Source: Metaphire vulgaris | Lineage: Eukaryota > Annelida > Clitellata > Crassiclitellata > Megascolecidae | Reading direction: 5' to 3' | NCBI GenBank assembly: GCA_018105865.1 | Contig: CM030862.1 | Location: 186,001 to 250,000, forward strand | DNA: 64,000 bases | Shown here: piece after piece, positions 37,747 through 47,127 of the stretch | Layout of the letters: the number at the start of each line of letters is the position of its first letter | Position numbering within the stretch: the first letter of the stretch is position 1 | Notes under the pieces: model-generated | What the model saw: the letters and a program-made list of their open reading frames with translations, nothing else | Database searches by the model: none | What the model was told of the DNA's origin: nothing | Translations under genes and position numbers: made by a program

Positions 37747-37959
37747 TGCGGGGACATCGGCCTGATCGGTCGTGGGCGGTGGAAAGAGGAGCAGTCCGTT
37801 GCCCATCTGAGGACCAACGCCCCCGTCCTCCTCCTCCTCCTCCTCCTCCTCCTCTTCAGGGTCATTGTCTTGACTTTCTTCGTTCTCTACGGAGTGGACC
37901 TGAGGTCGTTGACCTTCTGACCTTTGATCGACCTCCGAACGAATCATCTCAGCGATCAA
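27701..37959 (-). CDS. KCNN-like: Small-conductance Ca2+-activated K+ channel (SK/KCNN), ends missing
   Basis: Eight minus-strand exons join in phase: 37959-37021, 33547-33452, 32605-32214, 31609-31474, 31332-31222, 30911-30784, 29258-29189 and 27802-27701 (658 codons). The first visible exon codes a long N-terminal region full of homopolymers (poly-Glu, about 16 Ala, a Thr run, Pro, Gln), then [14 protein letters not shown] and S1. Next come S2 ([14 protein letters not shown]), S3-S4 ([22 protein letters not shown]), S5, the pore with the K+ signature SIGYGD, and S6 ([15 protein letters not shown]). The calmodulin-binding domain follows ([38 protein letters not shown]) with a coiled coil after it. 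SK channels open when Ca2+ loads constitutively bound calmodulin, giving after-hyperpolarisation. An acceptor before 37959 shows at least one upstream exon; the 3' terminal exon is not seen. Confidence 0.95.
27850..28136. mobile_element. hAT-type MITE in SK intron
   Basis: Ends CAGTGGCGTAGCCAAAGG and GGTTACGCCACTG are bordered by a perfect 8-bp duplication ATCGAAAG (27842-27849 and 28137-28144). The element lies just upstream of the last visible SK exon. Confidence 0.88.
29334..29651. mobile_element. hAT-type MITE in SK intron
   Basis: The left end is CAGTGGCGTAGCCAAAGG and the right end CTGGCTGCGCCACTT. The flanking 8-mers ATGGAAGA and ATGGGAGA agree at seven of eight bases. Confidence 0.75.
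29870..30701. mobile_element. Composite non-autonomous element with module A
   Basis: Inverted ends CATGGAGGGCGCC and its complement (GCGCCCCCATG) are framed by a perfect 8-bp duplication GTCCCGAG (29862-29869 and 30702-30709). Inside, the left-end block through CCAACATGGCC recurs at about 30357-30402. A module starting near TGTTTGAAATTGGACAA occurs once in full (about 29911-30280) and again as a partial copy. The same module lies inside the element at 51774-52524, whose ends differ. The 8-bp duplication points to a hAT transposase acting in trans. Confidence 0.75.
30915..31200. repeat. (CA)n and (GAT)n tracts beside SK exons
   Basis: A (CA)n tract at 30915-30951 forms the polypyrimidine-like GT strand directly upstream of the calmodulin-binding exon acceptor (the exon starts at 30911 on the minus strand). 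(GAT)n tracts lie at 31003-31047 and near 31177-31203 in the same intron. Confidence 0.85.
32706..32950. mobile_element. hAT-type MITE in SK intron
   Basis: Ends CAGTGGCGGTTCCAC and GGAGCAGCCACTG are flanked by GCGAAGGA / GCGAAGGG (seven of eight bases). Confidence 0.75.
33071..33336. mobile_element. hAT-type MITE in SK intron
   Basis: Ends CATTGGCGTAGCTAC and GGATACGCCACTG are flanked by GCCTTAAG / GCCTTACG (seven of eight bases). It is followed by an (AT)n-(GT)n tract at 33388-33438 just before the S2 exon. Confidence 0.75.
33736..33873. repeat. Minisatellite of eight TGAGTCAT units in an SK intron
   Basis: About eight tandem units of 17-18 bp alternate between TGAAGTGAGTCATCGGC and a variant with TGCAAATGAGTCATCGGC. 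Every unit contains TGAGTCA, the consensus AP-1 (TRE) site. The array lies in the intron between the S1 and S2 exons of the SK gene. Confidence 0.9.
34317..34560. mobile_element. Truncated copy of the GGGGCTGTCCATTAAT MITE
   Basis: Starting at GGGACTGTCCATTAATTACG, the sequence follows the element at 12165 (AATTTAGGGGG, TTTGACAGTTGTTGACAGG, GGAAATTTCATGGA, TTTTGACACTCGA) but loses its right end near 34560. Confidence 0.75.
34790..36605 (+). mobile_element. Possible degraded LTR-retrotransposon fragment, antisense in SK intron
   Basis: The plus strand holds GT-rich sequence with five short open frames; the first three (34820-35149, 35153-35359, 35486-35872) are in the same frame, separated by stops. 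The third is extremely charged, with repeated [10 protein letters not shown] blocks and two near-identical MMIFIEM(R/W)MQ segments, reminiscent of gag N-termini in metazoan Ty3/gypsy elements. The fourth and fifth are acidic with Val/Glu/Phe-rich runs and a poly-Asp tract. TGGTAGCAGCC near 34790 resembles a primer-binding site. No protease, RT or paired LTRs are seen, so the class is a guess; it could be a different decayed gene. Confidence 0.35.
36806..36866. repeat. (TAT)n microsatellite
   Basis: About 20 perfect ATT/TAT units lie just downstream of the first visible SK exon. They produce a poly-Ile open frame on the minus strand. Confidence 0.9.
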
Positions 37960-37984
37960 CTGCCAAAGAACAACGCATGCTAAG

Positions 37985-38007
37985 CATCGTCGTCGTCGTC
38001 GTCGTCG

Positions 38008-38039
<32 letters not shown>

Positions 38040-38085
38040 ATCGTCGTCGTCGTCGTAGTCATCGTCGTCGTCGTCATCATCATCG
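37985..38085. repeat. (GTC)n/(ATC) microsatellite at SK acceptor side
   Basis: An almost uninterrupted run of CGT/CAT triplets about 100 bp long lies immediately upstream (minus strand) of the acceptor for the SK N-terminal exon. Confidence 0.9.
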
Positions 38086-38286
38086 CGCATGCGCAGTAGC
38101 GGCAATCTCTGACTGAATATTTCGTCACTTCGACGAATTTACAGAGAAATATCTATAAATGATTTTCTTTTGAGTTTCTGAAGAGATTTTCTGTGAAAAG
38201 TGCTTTTTTCATAGGAATTTCTCCGCGATTATTCCGTCTCTGTTCTGTTCCGCTCTAAGACGAGACTCAAAAAGCCGTTGACATGA

Positions 38287-38560
38287 CAGTGGCGTAGCCA
38301 GGATTCCGGAATAGGGGGTACTTCGACAATTTCAGATTTCCAGGTGAAAAATCTTGACAACCAAAGAGCGACATCATGTCTTGACGTCATGTCAATCTCT
38401 AGCGCTTTGAACTTCTTTCGTTCATTCTCATCACTCCATCTGAGCCTCCCTCTCGCTCCCCAAACTACCGAATGGTTTTGCCCAAATCCCACTAGCGCTT
38501 TCATCCAGAATATGGGGCAGGACCCCTCTGACCCCCCTGACCCCCGTGGCTACGCCAATG
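38287..38560. mobile_element. hAT-type MITE
   Basis: Ends CAGTGGCGTAGCCAGG and GTGGCTACGCCAATG are flanked by TGACATGA / TGACACGA (seven of eight bases). Confidence 0.78.
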
Positions 38561-38585
38561 TGACACGAGCACCTACGGCTACTCT

Positions 38586-38588
38586 AAG

Positions 38589-38619
<31 letters not shown>

Positions 38620-38690
38620 ATCTCATGGATTTATATAGCGCCTTGGAAAGTAGCACAACAGTAGCTGCTTATTCTTAGGCGCTCAAGACA
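38586..38690 (-). mobile_element. LINE 3' end / SINE, interrupted by a MITE
   Basis: A (GTAA)n tract followed by GATCTCATGGATTTATATAG, CGCCTTGGAAAG and GTAGCTGCTTATTCTTAGGC matches the reversed 3' end of the CR1/L2 copies. It is cut at 38690 by the next MITE. The tail unit is GTAA rather than the GTAAA seen in the full copies. Confidence 0.75.
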
Positions 38691-39051
38691 CAGTGGTGTA
38701 GCAAGGTTTTTTGGGAGGGGGTTCTTGTGCAGAACCTTGGTGTTGGGTCCCTGAAGACCCCCTGTTATTTCAAACAAAAACGCTGGGCGCCTTTGCAATA
38801 TTTACATATTTCGCGGTTTGGCACGTACCCTCATTAAATAGCAATATTATTAAATATTAAAGAACAGAGTCAGTTGAGTCTGTACGCTGTTCATGAAGTG
38901 CAGCCCCATATATATATTTAGTCTGTGTTAAGTTTCAGAATTACAGTCTGAATATTTTGAATGTGAAATCCTCTATTCGCTGTGAAGGGTTTTCTGACCA
39001 CCGAGCCCCCCCCCCCCCCAGTGCACCGTACAACCCATTGCTACGCCACTG
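38691..39051. mobile_element. hAT-type MITE inserted in LINE-tail sequence
   Basis: Ends CAGTGGTGTAGCAAGG and CATTGCTACGCCACTG. The flanking 8-mers TCAAGACA and CTAAGACA match at six of eight positions. Its left edge abuts a LINE 3' fragment. Confidence 0.7.
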
Positions 39052-39059
39052 CTAAGACA

Positions 39060-40553
39060 TTACTTAACAGTGTCATCATATTTCAGAATTCTAGCATATT
39101 TAATATGAACAAGATTTCGACGAACTTGCCTTTAGAAGCAAATCAACTGACGCCAGAAACTGTGAATGCAGATGCAGAGATGAGATCTCTCTCTAAAATC
39201 CTTCCTCAACACTTGAAACAGCGACTATTAGCATAGAATTTAACAGAGCGCTATAAGATGATCGCAGTCTACTTACTTACTTACTTATATGCGAGTGGAC
39301 AGTTCCTGTGAACACAGACGATCAATTAGAAGAGATACAAGACTACAAGTCAACTGCATTAGACTGCGATAGCCTCCGGCACCATTCGTCCATAGAATCA
39401 CAAGAAGCATGTAAAGACAATTAGAGGAGGCGAAGGAGGGGAAGGAGGAGAAAGAAGAAGGAGGAGGAGGAAGTGGATGAAGAGGAGCGAAAAGTTCGAT
39501 CGAAACTCAATCAGCGAATAAATCGATTCAATCGATCAACAGACATTTCAGGTGTTTCTGATAAATCAAGTTATTGAATCTTTAAGACTCTCCATCCCCA
39601 CCTACACCCCCTCCAGCGCTCTCTCTCTCTCTCTCTCTTCCATCTCTGTCTGTCTGTTTCACTCACCATGCTATTTGTCTTCAAAATGCTGATTTATATA
39701 GCTCCGTATTTTGTTCATAGTAAGTGAACCTGTCATTTCTCCCCCTGCCCCCTGCACTCTGCTTCAGATCAACCACCTCGTCATTCACCGTTTGATAAAA
39801 CGAGATCATCGAACCAAGGCGGTCGACGGATGACTTCCCAAACGACTGAACATAACCATGCATCAACGACGTAGTCACGAACAGCTCAGGGGACCGACCC
39901 CCGATTCGGACCTAGACGGGGAGAGACAGACAGAGAGAGGGAGAGACAGAGAGGGAGAGACAGAGACAGAGATTGGTGCAAATCCCGCGAGGAAATTTCA
40001 TCGTATAGAATTTTCCTGTAGTCTTTGTAGAACAATTGCTTCGAATCTGACCCTAATATCACTCAAGAGCTCAAGACTGACCCTGACTTGGCAGGTCCGT
40101 CGTATAGGCCTCTAGAGGACGGTGCCCCTGCTCTGAATTCCTGGCTACGCCACTGATATGATGCAGGACAACATGAGCGGTTTCTGTAATGAAAAAGTTT
40201 CCGTAAAATTCCTACTTGTACAGGTGAACCTCAGGTGCTGCTGCCCTTTATTGTCAAATGCACATTGGACAAGGTAACAGGTGAATGCAGACATTTGCCA
40301 TAAGAGAATCGAGAGATATCTTCGAGTCATTCGAATATTCGGTTTAATAAGGAACACATGTTCACAAGTGAATTATTTTCGCTTGGAACTTCTTCAGGCC
40401 AGGAGTCTTTTGGGGCGCCATAGACCAGCACCACCGAAGACAATTAACGTGCCATTGAGAGAGAGAGACAGAAGGAGAGAGAGAGAGAGAAGAAGAAAGA
40501 GAAGGAGAGAGAGAAGGAGAGAGAGAGAAGGAGAGAGAGAGAGAAGGGAGTCG
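39060..40553. other. Intergenic, repeat remnants
   Basis: This contains another GCGCTATAAGATGA plus (CTTA)n tail at about 39247-39290, GA-rich SSRs at 39420-39490, 39920-39975 and 40456-40545, and a solo right MITE end (CTGGCTACGCCACTG) at about 40141-40155 with no partner seen. No gene is supported. Confidence 0.55.
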
Positions 40554-42572
40554 TCATTGGTCGGATTCAGAAGTGAGTTTCTCATAATGGAAGGAATTCA
40601 ACGCTCTTCCAAACACTCGACAACGACGCTTCACAAGATGAAGGATCAGATCGTCGTCGTCGTCGTCGTCATCATCTTTTGCTTCAATCGCAGCTGACTG
40701 TTGTTCGTCGTTGTCTATGTTGCTGTTGTTGTGTCCTGTGTTGTCTTTGTTGTTGTTGTCGTTCCAACCGATTGTCTCCTGAGCAGAATTGCTTTTGTTC
40801 ATTGACTGTCTCTTGGAGTTACGGCGGGAGGGTTTGCTGGGCTCCGAGTCGCTGTTGTCCTTCGCCGATGGAGGCAAAGAGTCATCCGTATGAGTTTCAG
40901 TATCATCGGCCCCCTCCTCCGGCTGCTCCCCCTGCTGCTCCTCCCCCTGCTGCTGCTGCTGGTGGTGGCGGCGGCGGGGGCGGTCTTTTTTTCGCTTGGT
41001 CCCCGACAGAGACGTCGACGACGACTTCCGTTGGTTAGGGGAACATCTTCTAGGACAGAGGAAGTAGAGGAAGATGAGGATCAGCATCAGCGTTGTCATG
41101 ACGACGCAGGCGATGGTCGAAGCATAATGAAGGACGGTGCTCTTGGGACAGACGTCGACTCCTCCTCCCCACTCGGCGCCGCTCCCCCGCATCGAAGCGA
41201 CCGCTGGACTCGGAGAGGGAGAGGGCGAAGTAGAAGAAGAAGGTGAAGGAGGTGAAGTAGAAGATGAATTAAAAGAAGATTTTGAAGAGCGTAAAGTAGA
41301 ACGTATAGAAGAGGAGGAGGAGGAGGAGGAGGAGACAGTGGTTGTTGTTATCTTCTGTCTTCTTCTATTTCTCGCCATCTTCCTCATGAGTTTCTGCTTT
41401 TTGCGTATGCGTTGGATCAGTTTCTTTAGTTTCTTGTATTTTCTCTTCAGCTTCCGGTATCTCAACCTCTGCTTTCGCTTTCGTTTCGCTGCCGTCGTCG
41501 ACCCCTTTGCTGCACCGTTTCCCTTTCCCGTCTTCCCCTTCTTCTTCTTCCTCTTCCCTGTAGACGATGCACCATTCGTTGCTTTCGATCCAGAGTTTCT
41601 CCTCTTTCTAATCTTCTTCTTCTTCCTCTTCTTCGCTTTTCTGTCTTTCATTTTTACTCGTCTGAATTCTCCTGAATTCAACGATTTGGATTCTACTTTG
41701 ACTTTTTTCTGCAGTTCTGAATTTCCAATATTTTTCGAATTCTTCTTCCGTTTTCTTCTCGTCTTTCTTCTTTTTCTTTTTAAGTTCAGATTTCTAAGAA
41801 ATTCTCGGGAATCTCGTCTCCTCTTTTTCTTCCTCAGTTTATTCTTTGATTTTGTAATTCTGTTTCCCCCAAAATGCATTATTCCTTTTCGTTTTCGTCT
41901 CTTCTGCAGTCTTTTGGGATTTCCTCTCTTTAGTTTTCCTCTCTTTCTGTTCTCCCATTTCCTAGTTACTCGGTCAAGTTTTTCGTCTTCGATTTGTCGT
42001 TTCCTTCGGATGCCTCTTTGTCTCCGTTGCTCCTGTTGCTCTGTTACGAGCAACCAGTGATTCTGGGCGCCGTTCGAATAGACTCTTAGGATTCTCTTCT
42101 GATCCTCAGTTTCTGTCGATTCGCTGTCTTCCGATGACGTCACTCCATTGACTTCTCTGACGTCATCTTCATTTTGTGGAATTTCGCCAAACTTTTTCGA
42201 GCACAATTTTCTATCTCCGAGCAAAATGACCGTCTTAATTGCCCCGGAAGTCACTTCTGTCAGCAAATTCTTCAGATGCTCCGACGTCGCTCTCACTTCA
42301 CTCGCTCTCTCAGACGACTGACCAAGCGAAGTGTCATTGTCAGGCTTTGGTGGTTGCGACGACATGACACGACAGATGCTCAGAACGCATCTGTCATGTA
42401 CGTCAAGTCTAGAGACGTCACGACATCCAACGAACGACGCGTCACTCAAATTGAAGGCCTGGTCGAACGCCAGCGGAGAACCGATCGAAAAATCCGAGAA
42501 TAAGACGAAGAAAGCGAAATGTCTCGTTGTGAACAACAGAAGCAAGCGACGCTCGAAGCAGAAACCCTTCAT
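40554..42572 (-). CDS. Orphan single-span membrane protein with polybasic ectodomain
   Basis: A single uninterrupted 672-codon minus-strand frame. Residues 1-36 look like a signal peptide (RRLLLLF, then FAFFVLF). Residues about 40-180 are a mixed Cys-containing segment. Residues about 180-410 are dominated by Lys and Arg in short runs, with many RKRK and KKRKKK blocks. Then comes a Ser/Pro/Thr stalk (410-460), a GGG-containing linker, one membrane helix (about 480-505, SIACVVMTTLMLILIF type) followed by CPRRC, and a polar tail with poly-Gln, Asn-rich and nine-Asp stretches. Type I topology is inferred. I recognise no family. Because the opposite strand is also largely open and the composition is biased, it must be shown to be transcribed. 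The basic region could instead be nuclear or nucleolar if the signal peptide is wrong. Confidence 0.55.
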   Translation of the reverse strand: MKGFCFERRLLLLFTTRHFAFFVLFSDFSIGSPLAFDQAFNLSDASFVGCRDVSRLDVHDRCVLSICRVMSSQPPKPDNDTSLGQSSERASEVRATSEHLKNLLTEVTSGAIKTVILLGDRKLCSKKFGEIPQNEDDVREVNGVTSSEDSESTETEDQKRILRVYSNGAQNHWLLVTEQQEQRRQRGIRRKRQIEDEKLDRVTRKWENRKRGKLKRGNPKRLQKRRKRKGIMHFGGNRITKSKNKLRKKKRRRDSREFLRNLNLKRKRRKTRRKRKKNSKNIGNSELQKKVKVESKSLNSGEFRRVKMKDRKAKKRKKKKIRKRRNSGSKATNGASSTGKRKKKKGKTGKGNGAAKGSTTAAKRKRKQRLRYRKLKRKYKKLKKLIQRIRKKQKLMRKMARNRRRQKITTTTVSSSSSSSSSIRSTLRSSKSSFNSSSTSPPSPSSSTSPSPSPSPAVASMRGSGAEWGGGVDVCPKSTVLHYASTIACVVMTTLMLILIFLYFLCPRRCSPNQRKSSSTSLSGTKRKKDRPRRRHHQQQQQGEEQQGEQPEEGADDTETHTDDSLPPSAKDNSDSEPSKPSRRNSKRQSMNKSNSAQETIGWNDNNNKDNTGHNNSNIDNDEQQSAAIEAKDDDDDDDDDLILHLVKRRCRVFGRALNSFHYEKLTSESDQ

Positions 42573-43121
42573 TTGGCGTAAAAGAAACCTCTTTGACGAC
42601 CTTTCGATTCGACCTCTCGGGGCTTCCGGCGAGAATCCTTAGAAATGCCCAAACAGATCCCAAGACCAGCCAATTATCCGCCGCGCCGCCGCCGCCGCCG
42701 CCGTCGTCGACCGGCGACCATTCTACGGCGCTCAATTCGATCGAAAATCAATTTCTCATCCGAATGGTTACGTCATCGTCACGTCGTCATGTCAACAGTG
42801 ACGTCACGATCGCAACTGGATAGTCCGGTTATAAACGGCGCCATTTAAGAGTATAGAGAAAACCAGAAGACACTGGCTCAAAATACCAGGAGATTCTCTG
42901 AGTACGGCTACCAAATAATTAATTTATGAGACTTTGCGGACTGATCCGCCTCAGTATTTGAAATCCGTGCAAAAGCGCTGAAGACACTTTCAGTCAGCAA
43001 AGAGTTCCCGATTCGCTTTAAAATAAGCGCAGAAACATCATTGAAATTTAATTATTGGTAATTAGAGAGCGTTTCTGTCTAGAGACCCAACCGTCTTCAG
43101 CGCTCTTCCACTGTCCGTCAG

Positions 43122-43379
43122 CAGTGGCGTAGCGTGCCAATGGCTAGTGTATGGCTTTAGCCATGGGCGGCACACATAAAGGGGTGGCAAATTTTCGAAG
43201 CGACGACCTTTTTTGCTTGTCAGGTGATTTTCAGTGAAGGCGGGAAATTTTGTAGGAGGGGCGGCAAATTTTAAATATAAAAATTCTTGGACACCATAGA
43301 TCCGCCTCTTATATGAATGCATTTGGGGCGGCGGATTAGCAATGAATCAGAGGCGGCAAAAGTGGACGCTGCGTCAATG
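43122..43379. mobile_element. hAT-type MITE
   Basis: The left end CAGTGGCGTAGCGTGCC pairs with the right end GGACGCTGCGTCAATG. A perfect 8-bp duplication TCCGTCAG flanks it (43114-43121 and 43380-43387). Confidence 0.85.
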
Positions 43380-43736
43380 TCCGTCAGATCTTCCAGAGAA
43401 CTTTTCCTGCTTCAGATGAAGACTTAAACTCATCTCCTGCGATTGTATTCGCTCTCTTCACCTTCTGCGTTTGCAGTTTCCTTCTGTAACCTAGGCTACT
43501 TGATCTCTAGGCGCTGAATTGTGAATACCATTGTTTGATATATTTGAACATTAAAAATGGCGCTATAGAAGTGCATGCCAGTAATAATCAGGATGACGAT
43601 CGTTGCTAATATTACCGCTGTTACCGCTGTAATCGTCAATTGTCTGCTTTTGAAATTGTCAGCATTTTACAGAGATTATTATTGTCACTTTTGGGCATCT
43701 GTTTCCTCTGTCTCTGTCTGTCTGTCTGTCTGTCTG

Positions 43737-43784
<48 letters not shown>

Positions 43785-44179
43785 AACGCACGAAGTAGTT
43801 TTACAAAATTTTAACATAAGCGTCTCAATTCCACTGAGCCACCTCTTTTTCTGAGCATCAGGCGCCCATTGTGGGTCTAGATTTTAAGCACAAACGGGTA
43901 ATCGTAACCCAAATTCTCGATTCAATCAAGAGTCCAGAAAAACACCCTAACAATCAATCAATCAATTGTTCACGATGTACGAAAGCTTCAGGAGTCTTAT
44001 GGCGTCGTAAAAAAGAAACTCCCTACAGGTGCTGTTGCGCTAGAGAAGCGAAGATTCTTGCGTCTTCTTCTTCTTCTTCTTCTTCTTCGCCATTTAAACC
44101 TTACAAAGAACTAAGCGTCCTTTTGATTTTTAGCTTACTGCCTCGTTTATTCGTGACTGTTTAAGACTTAAGACTATCA

Positions 44180-44262
44180 AGCGCCTAAGAATAAGCAGCT
44201 GCTTAGGAACTACTTGGAAAACGTTTATGTATATTCACGTGATTTTACCTACTTACTTATTT
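44180..44262 (+). mobile_element. LINE 3' end / SINE
   Basis: AGCGCCTAAGAATAAGCAGC, a degenerate middle, TTCACGTGATTTTACC and a (TTAC)n-type tail match the 3' end of the CR1/L2 copies in plus orientation. Confidence 0.65.
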
Positions 44263-44558
44263 CGTCTAGGGAATTTATTTCACGTCAATGTATTCCAGTC
44301 GGCACTGGAACACATTTGGTCTAATACTGTAAGTGCCGCTGCATTATAGAAGGGTAAGGACTACTAAGGAGGGTCATTGGGAGGCATGGAGGGTGCTTCA
44401 CAGTGGCATGAACCAGCGAGATCTCAGGGAGTGGCGCTAGATTCAAAGGGCGCAGTAAAAACGAGGGGGCGTTGTGTTTGTCAGTCGATTGTTTTTTTAA
44501 CCGGTCAAATACTTAACATGAAGATCTCTATAGTGAAGAGAGGAAAGTGAAAATCTTG

Positions 44559-44602
<44 letters not shown>

Positions 44603-44695
44603 GGTTATCGGACAGAATGTGCTGAAAACACTTTAAGCGAACGGTGTCCATCTTTTTCAAAAGAATAAACAAGTAAATGTTATCGGAGGAGATTG

Positions 44696-46087
44696 CTAGA
44701 TTCCGGGCAGCGAAGGCGCTTGGCCGCCGTCGTTGAGACTGAGACAGACGGCGTTGAAGACGAGGTCACAGTTGGTGCCCGGCGGCGGATGATTCGAATC
44801 GCCTTCTTTCAACTTCCGGTGGATTACAGCGCCAGCGCCAGCGGAGGAGGAGGAGGAGGAGTGATGGGTGACCTGGGTCTTTCCAACGAAACTCTCCAGA
44901 GGCTGACGCTCCAGGTTCTCCGATGCCATCGTCAGCAGCAGCACCTGGCCTCCAGCGCCGCCGCCGCCGCCGTCGCCGCAGCATCGACAGAACAGATGGA
45001 CGACGGTGCAACGGAACTTCCGACCGATCAGACAGTAGATGAGGAAGTTGACGGATGAGTTCAACGTCAGCATAAAGTTCGTCATGGAATTGACGAGACG
45101 GAAACGGAATGACGCCGAACTGCCGGGAATCGACAGCAGCTGAGTGGCCGTCAAGCGAAGCATGACGTCAGGTATCTGGCAGACGATGAAGACGGCGACG
45201 ACGGCGACCAGCATCAGCGTCGTGTTCTCGCGCTGCTGCTGCAGCTGACACGTCTTGCCGACGAGCTCCCTGCGCCTGCGTTCCATTCGATGCAACGTTC
45301 GGATGAGAAGGGAATTGAGAACGACGAGCAGCAGAAGAGGACCGATGGAACGCATCACGAAGTAGCAGACCGTCTTGTAGAAGACCGAATAGAGAAGAGT
45401 GAACGACAGAGACGTCTTGGTGCTGACCACCACCCACCCTCCACCCGCCTCCGCCTCGTAACTGACCCGACGCTCGAGAAAGTTCGGGATGTTATAGACG
45501 ACAGCGGCGACGACGACGACGACCATGGCCAGCTGGGCTCTTCGGACGGTCCTCAGGTGGGGACTGTAGGGACGACACACGGCCACGTAGCGGTCGACAG
45601 TCACCACGACCACCGTCCAGACGGTGACCGTGTGGGCGATCGAAGCCAAAGCCCACACGTAGGCGTCCATGTAGGGAGAGAAGGACTCGAGGTGGACACT
45701 GTGCTGCGCTTCGTTGGCCGTCTTCAGCGGCTGAATGAAGATGCTGGCGATGAGATAGAGCGTGTCGACCACGGCAAGGGTCTGCAGCAGCCAGTTGGTC
45801 GAGCTGTTCTTCTCCCTCTGGCGACAGAGAACGACGATCGTCAACGCGTTGCCAACGAAGCCGAAGAGAATGAGCAGAGGAACGAGGCAGACGTCGATGA
45901 CGATCCTCTCCCTCAGGTAGTCGTTCGTTGTCCAGGTGGAGTCATTGTTGTTCGTCGAATTGCTGAACGACAGGTTAAAGGTGTTCGCTAAACCTTTGAA
46001 GGTCATCAGTTCGTTGAGACTCGCGTAAAGATCATCGGTTTCTTCGAAAGAGAATTCCGACATTTTCTCTGAGTTTATTTTCAGCAA
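44696..46087 (-). CDS. Rhodopsin-class peptide GPCR, FMRFamide-receptor-like
   Basis: A single minus-strand frame of 463 residues with seven membrane spans: TM1 about 65-88 (GNALTIVVL), TM2 with LAVVD, TM3 ending DRYVAVCRPY (165-174), TM4 about 185-202 into the loop NIPNFLERR, TM5 with the IGP proline, TM6 with CQIP, TM7 with NSSVNFLIYC (343-352). The NIPxFxE loop and NSxxNFLIY motif are typical of FMRFamide-type and related invertebrate peptide receptors. N-glycosylation sequons (NLS, NST) lie in the N-terminus. The Cys pair usually linking TM3 to the second outer loop is not visible, which is unusual. The tail has CRCC after TM7, possibly palmitoylated, and Gly and Ser runs. A second ATG at codon 9 is an alternative start. 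The ligand is unknown; no intron is present. Confidence 0.92.
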   Translation of the reverse strand: MLKINSEKMSEFSFEETDDLYASLNELMTFKGLANTFNLSFSNSTNNNDSTWTTNDYLRERIVIDVCLVPLLILFGFVGNALTIVVLCRQREKNSSTNWLLQTLAVVDTLYLIASIFIQPLKTANEAQHSVHLESFSPYMDAYVWALASIAHTVTVWTVVVVTVDRYVAVCRPYSPHLRTVRRAQLAMVVVVVAAVVYNIPNFLERRVSYEAEAGGGWVVVSTKTSLSFTLLYSVFYKTVCYFVMRSIGPLLLLVVLNSLLIRTLHRMERRRRELVGKTCQLQQQRENTTLMLVAVVAVFIVCQIPDVMLRLTATQLLSIPGSSASFRFRLVNSMTNFMLTLNSSVNFLIYCLIGRKFRCTVVHLFCRCCGDGGGGGAGGQVLLLTMASENLERQPLESFVGKTQVTHHSSSSSSAGAGAVIHRKLKEGDSNHPPPGTNCDLVFNAVCLSLNDGGQAPSLPGI

Positions 46088-46784
46088 ATAATTAATCAGC
46101 CGCTCTGCTTTCAGTCGAAGTCGTTTCCCTGAATTTCATCTTCAGCTGAATCACCTGTCACAGAAAAGAGAACCAACACTGATACACAGAGGACGCAAGA
46201 AGCGGTCCTAAAGACGATTGAAATTATTGTTGACATTAGGCAATGTCGTTAACTTATTAATAGGTGTCAGCTTGTTTGGAAATGGTTTCTCATTTGTGAT
46301 TTTATTTCTCGGAAATAGACAGAGACTCAGAGACTCGTGGAAAGGCTAATTCGCAGACATGCCAAAAGTCTAACTTTTATTATTATTATTGCTGCTGCTG
46401 CTGCTGCTTTCCTACTCTGATTTATCTCTGGAGCGATGTGGTCTCAATTCGATGGATTTGGATTTATGGATTATCATCGAATCCATCCAGTGGCGTAACG
46501 TGGGGGGACTTTGGAAACAGTCTCCCAGACCCCGGGAGAGGGGTCCCCGGGAAGTGATATTTTTAATTTTTTATTTGCCCGTCAATACTATAAACGATGT
46601 GACGACCTTTTCTGCTCGTCAACACTATAATCGTTCAGGGTCTTTTTTGCTCGTCAGCCACTGGGGGCCCCATATCAAGGATGCCCCCCCCGGGCCCCCA
46701 AAAGTCACGCTACGCCACTGAATCCATCGATTAGATCTTTGGTGTATTCCAACTAACGCCATAATACTGATTACGATGACGACA

Positions 46785-46833
<49 letters not shown>

Positions 46834-47127
46834 CGATGACGACGATGATGATGCCAGAAATACAGACTATGTGAACCGTTTAGTTCTTAATTATAGACAA
46901 ATGCAATTTTTCAGTTCAGTTGAACGCGTTAATGATTGAACACCATCTGTCAATACATAAATCGCAATTTGCTCCGTCGCTAATGTTGTTGTATTATATT
47001 ATTGACTCTATTCTGCTGTGAATGCCCAGTTGGCCATCGACGCAACCGCCGATCAACAGGGTGCTTCCTGGGTTACCGAAGTCACGGACGGCAAAGAAAT
47101 GGGAGGAGGAGGAGGAGTGGTAGTTGT

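Larger units (their letters stand above)
42573..44695. other. Upstream flank of the orphan gene and intergenic repeats
   Basis: Near 42763-42806 several CGTCA motifs cluster, including a full CRE TGACGTCA at 42799-42806, and a TATA-like TTATAAAC lies at 42828-42835; these could serve the orphan gene or a plus-strand transcript. Further on are a MITE (43122-43379), (CT)n at 43739-43781, (TTC)n at 44065-44088, a plus-strand LINE tail at 44180-44262 and (GA)n at 44563-44600. Confidence 0.5.

Noticed and set aside
41137..42060. 307-codon plus-strand frame rich in Phe and Leu
   Set aside because: It is the antisense shadow of the Lys/Arg-rich orphan; Lys codons read backwards give Phe and Leu.
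45290..45991. 233-codon plus-strand frame
   Set aside because: It lies antisense to the GPCR coding sequence and has no domain of its own.
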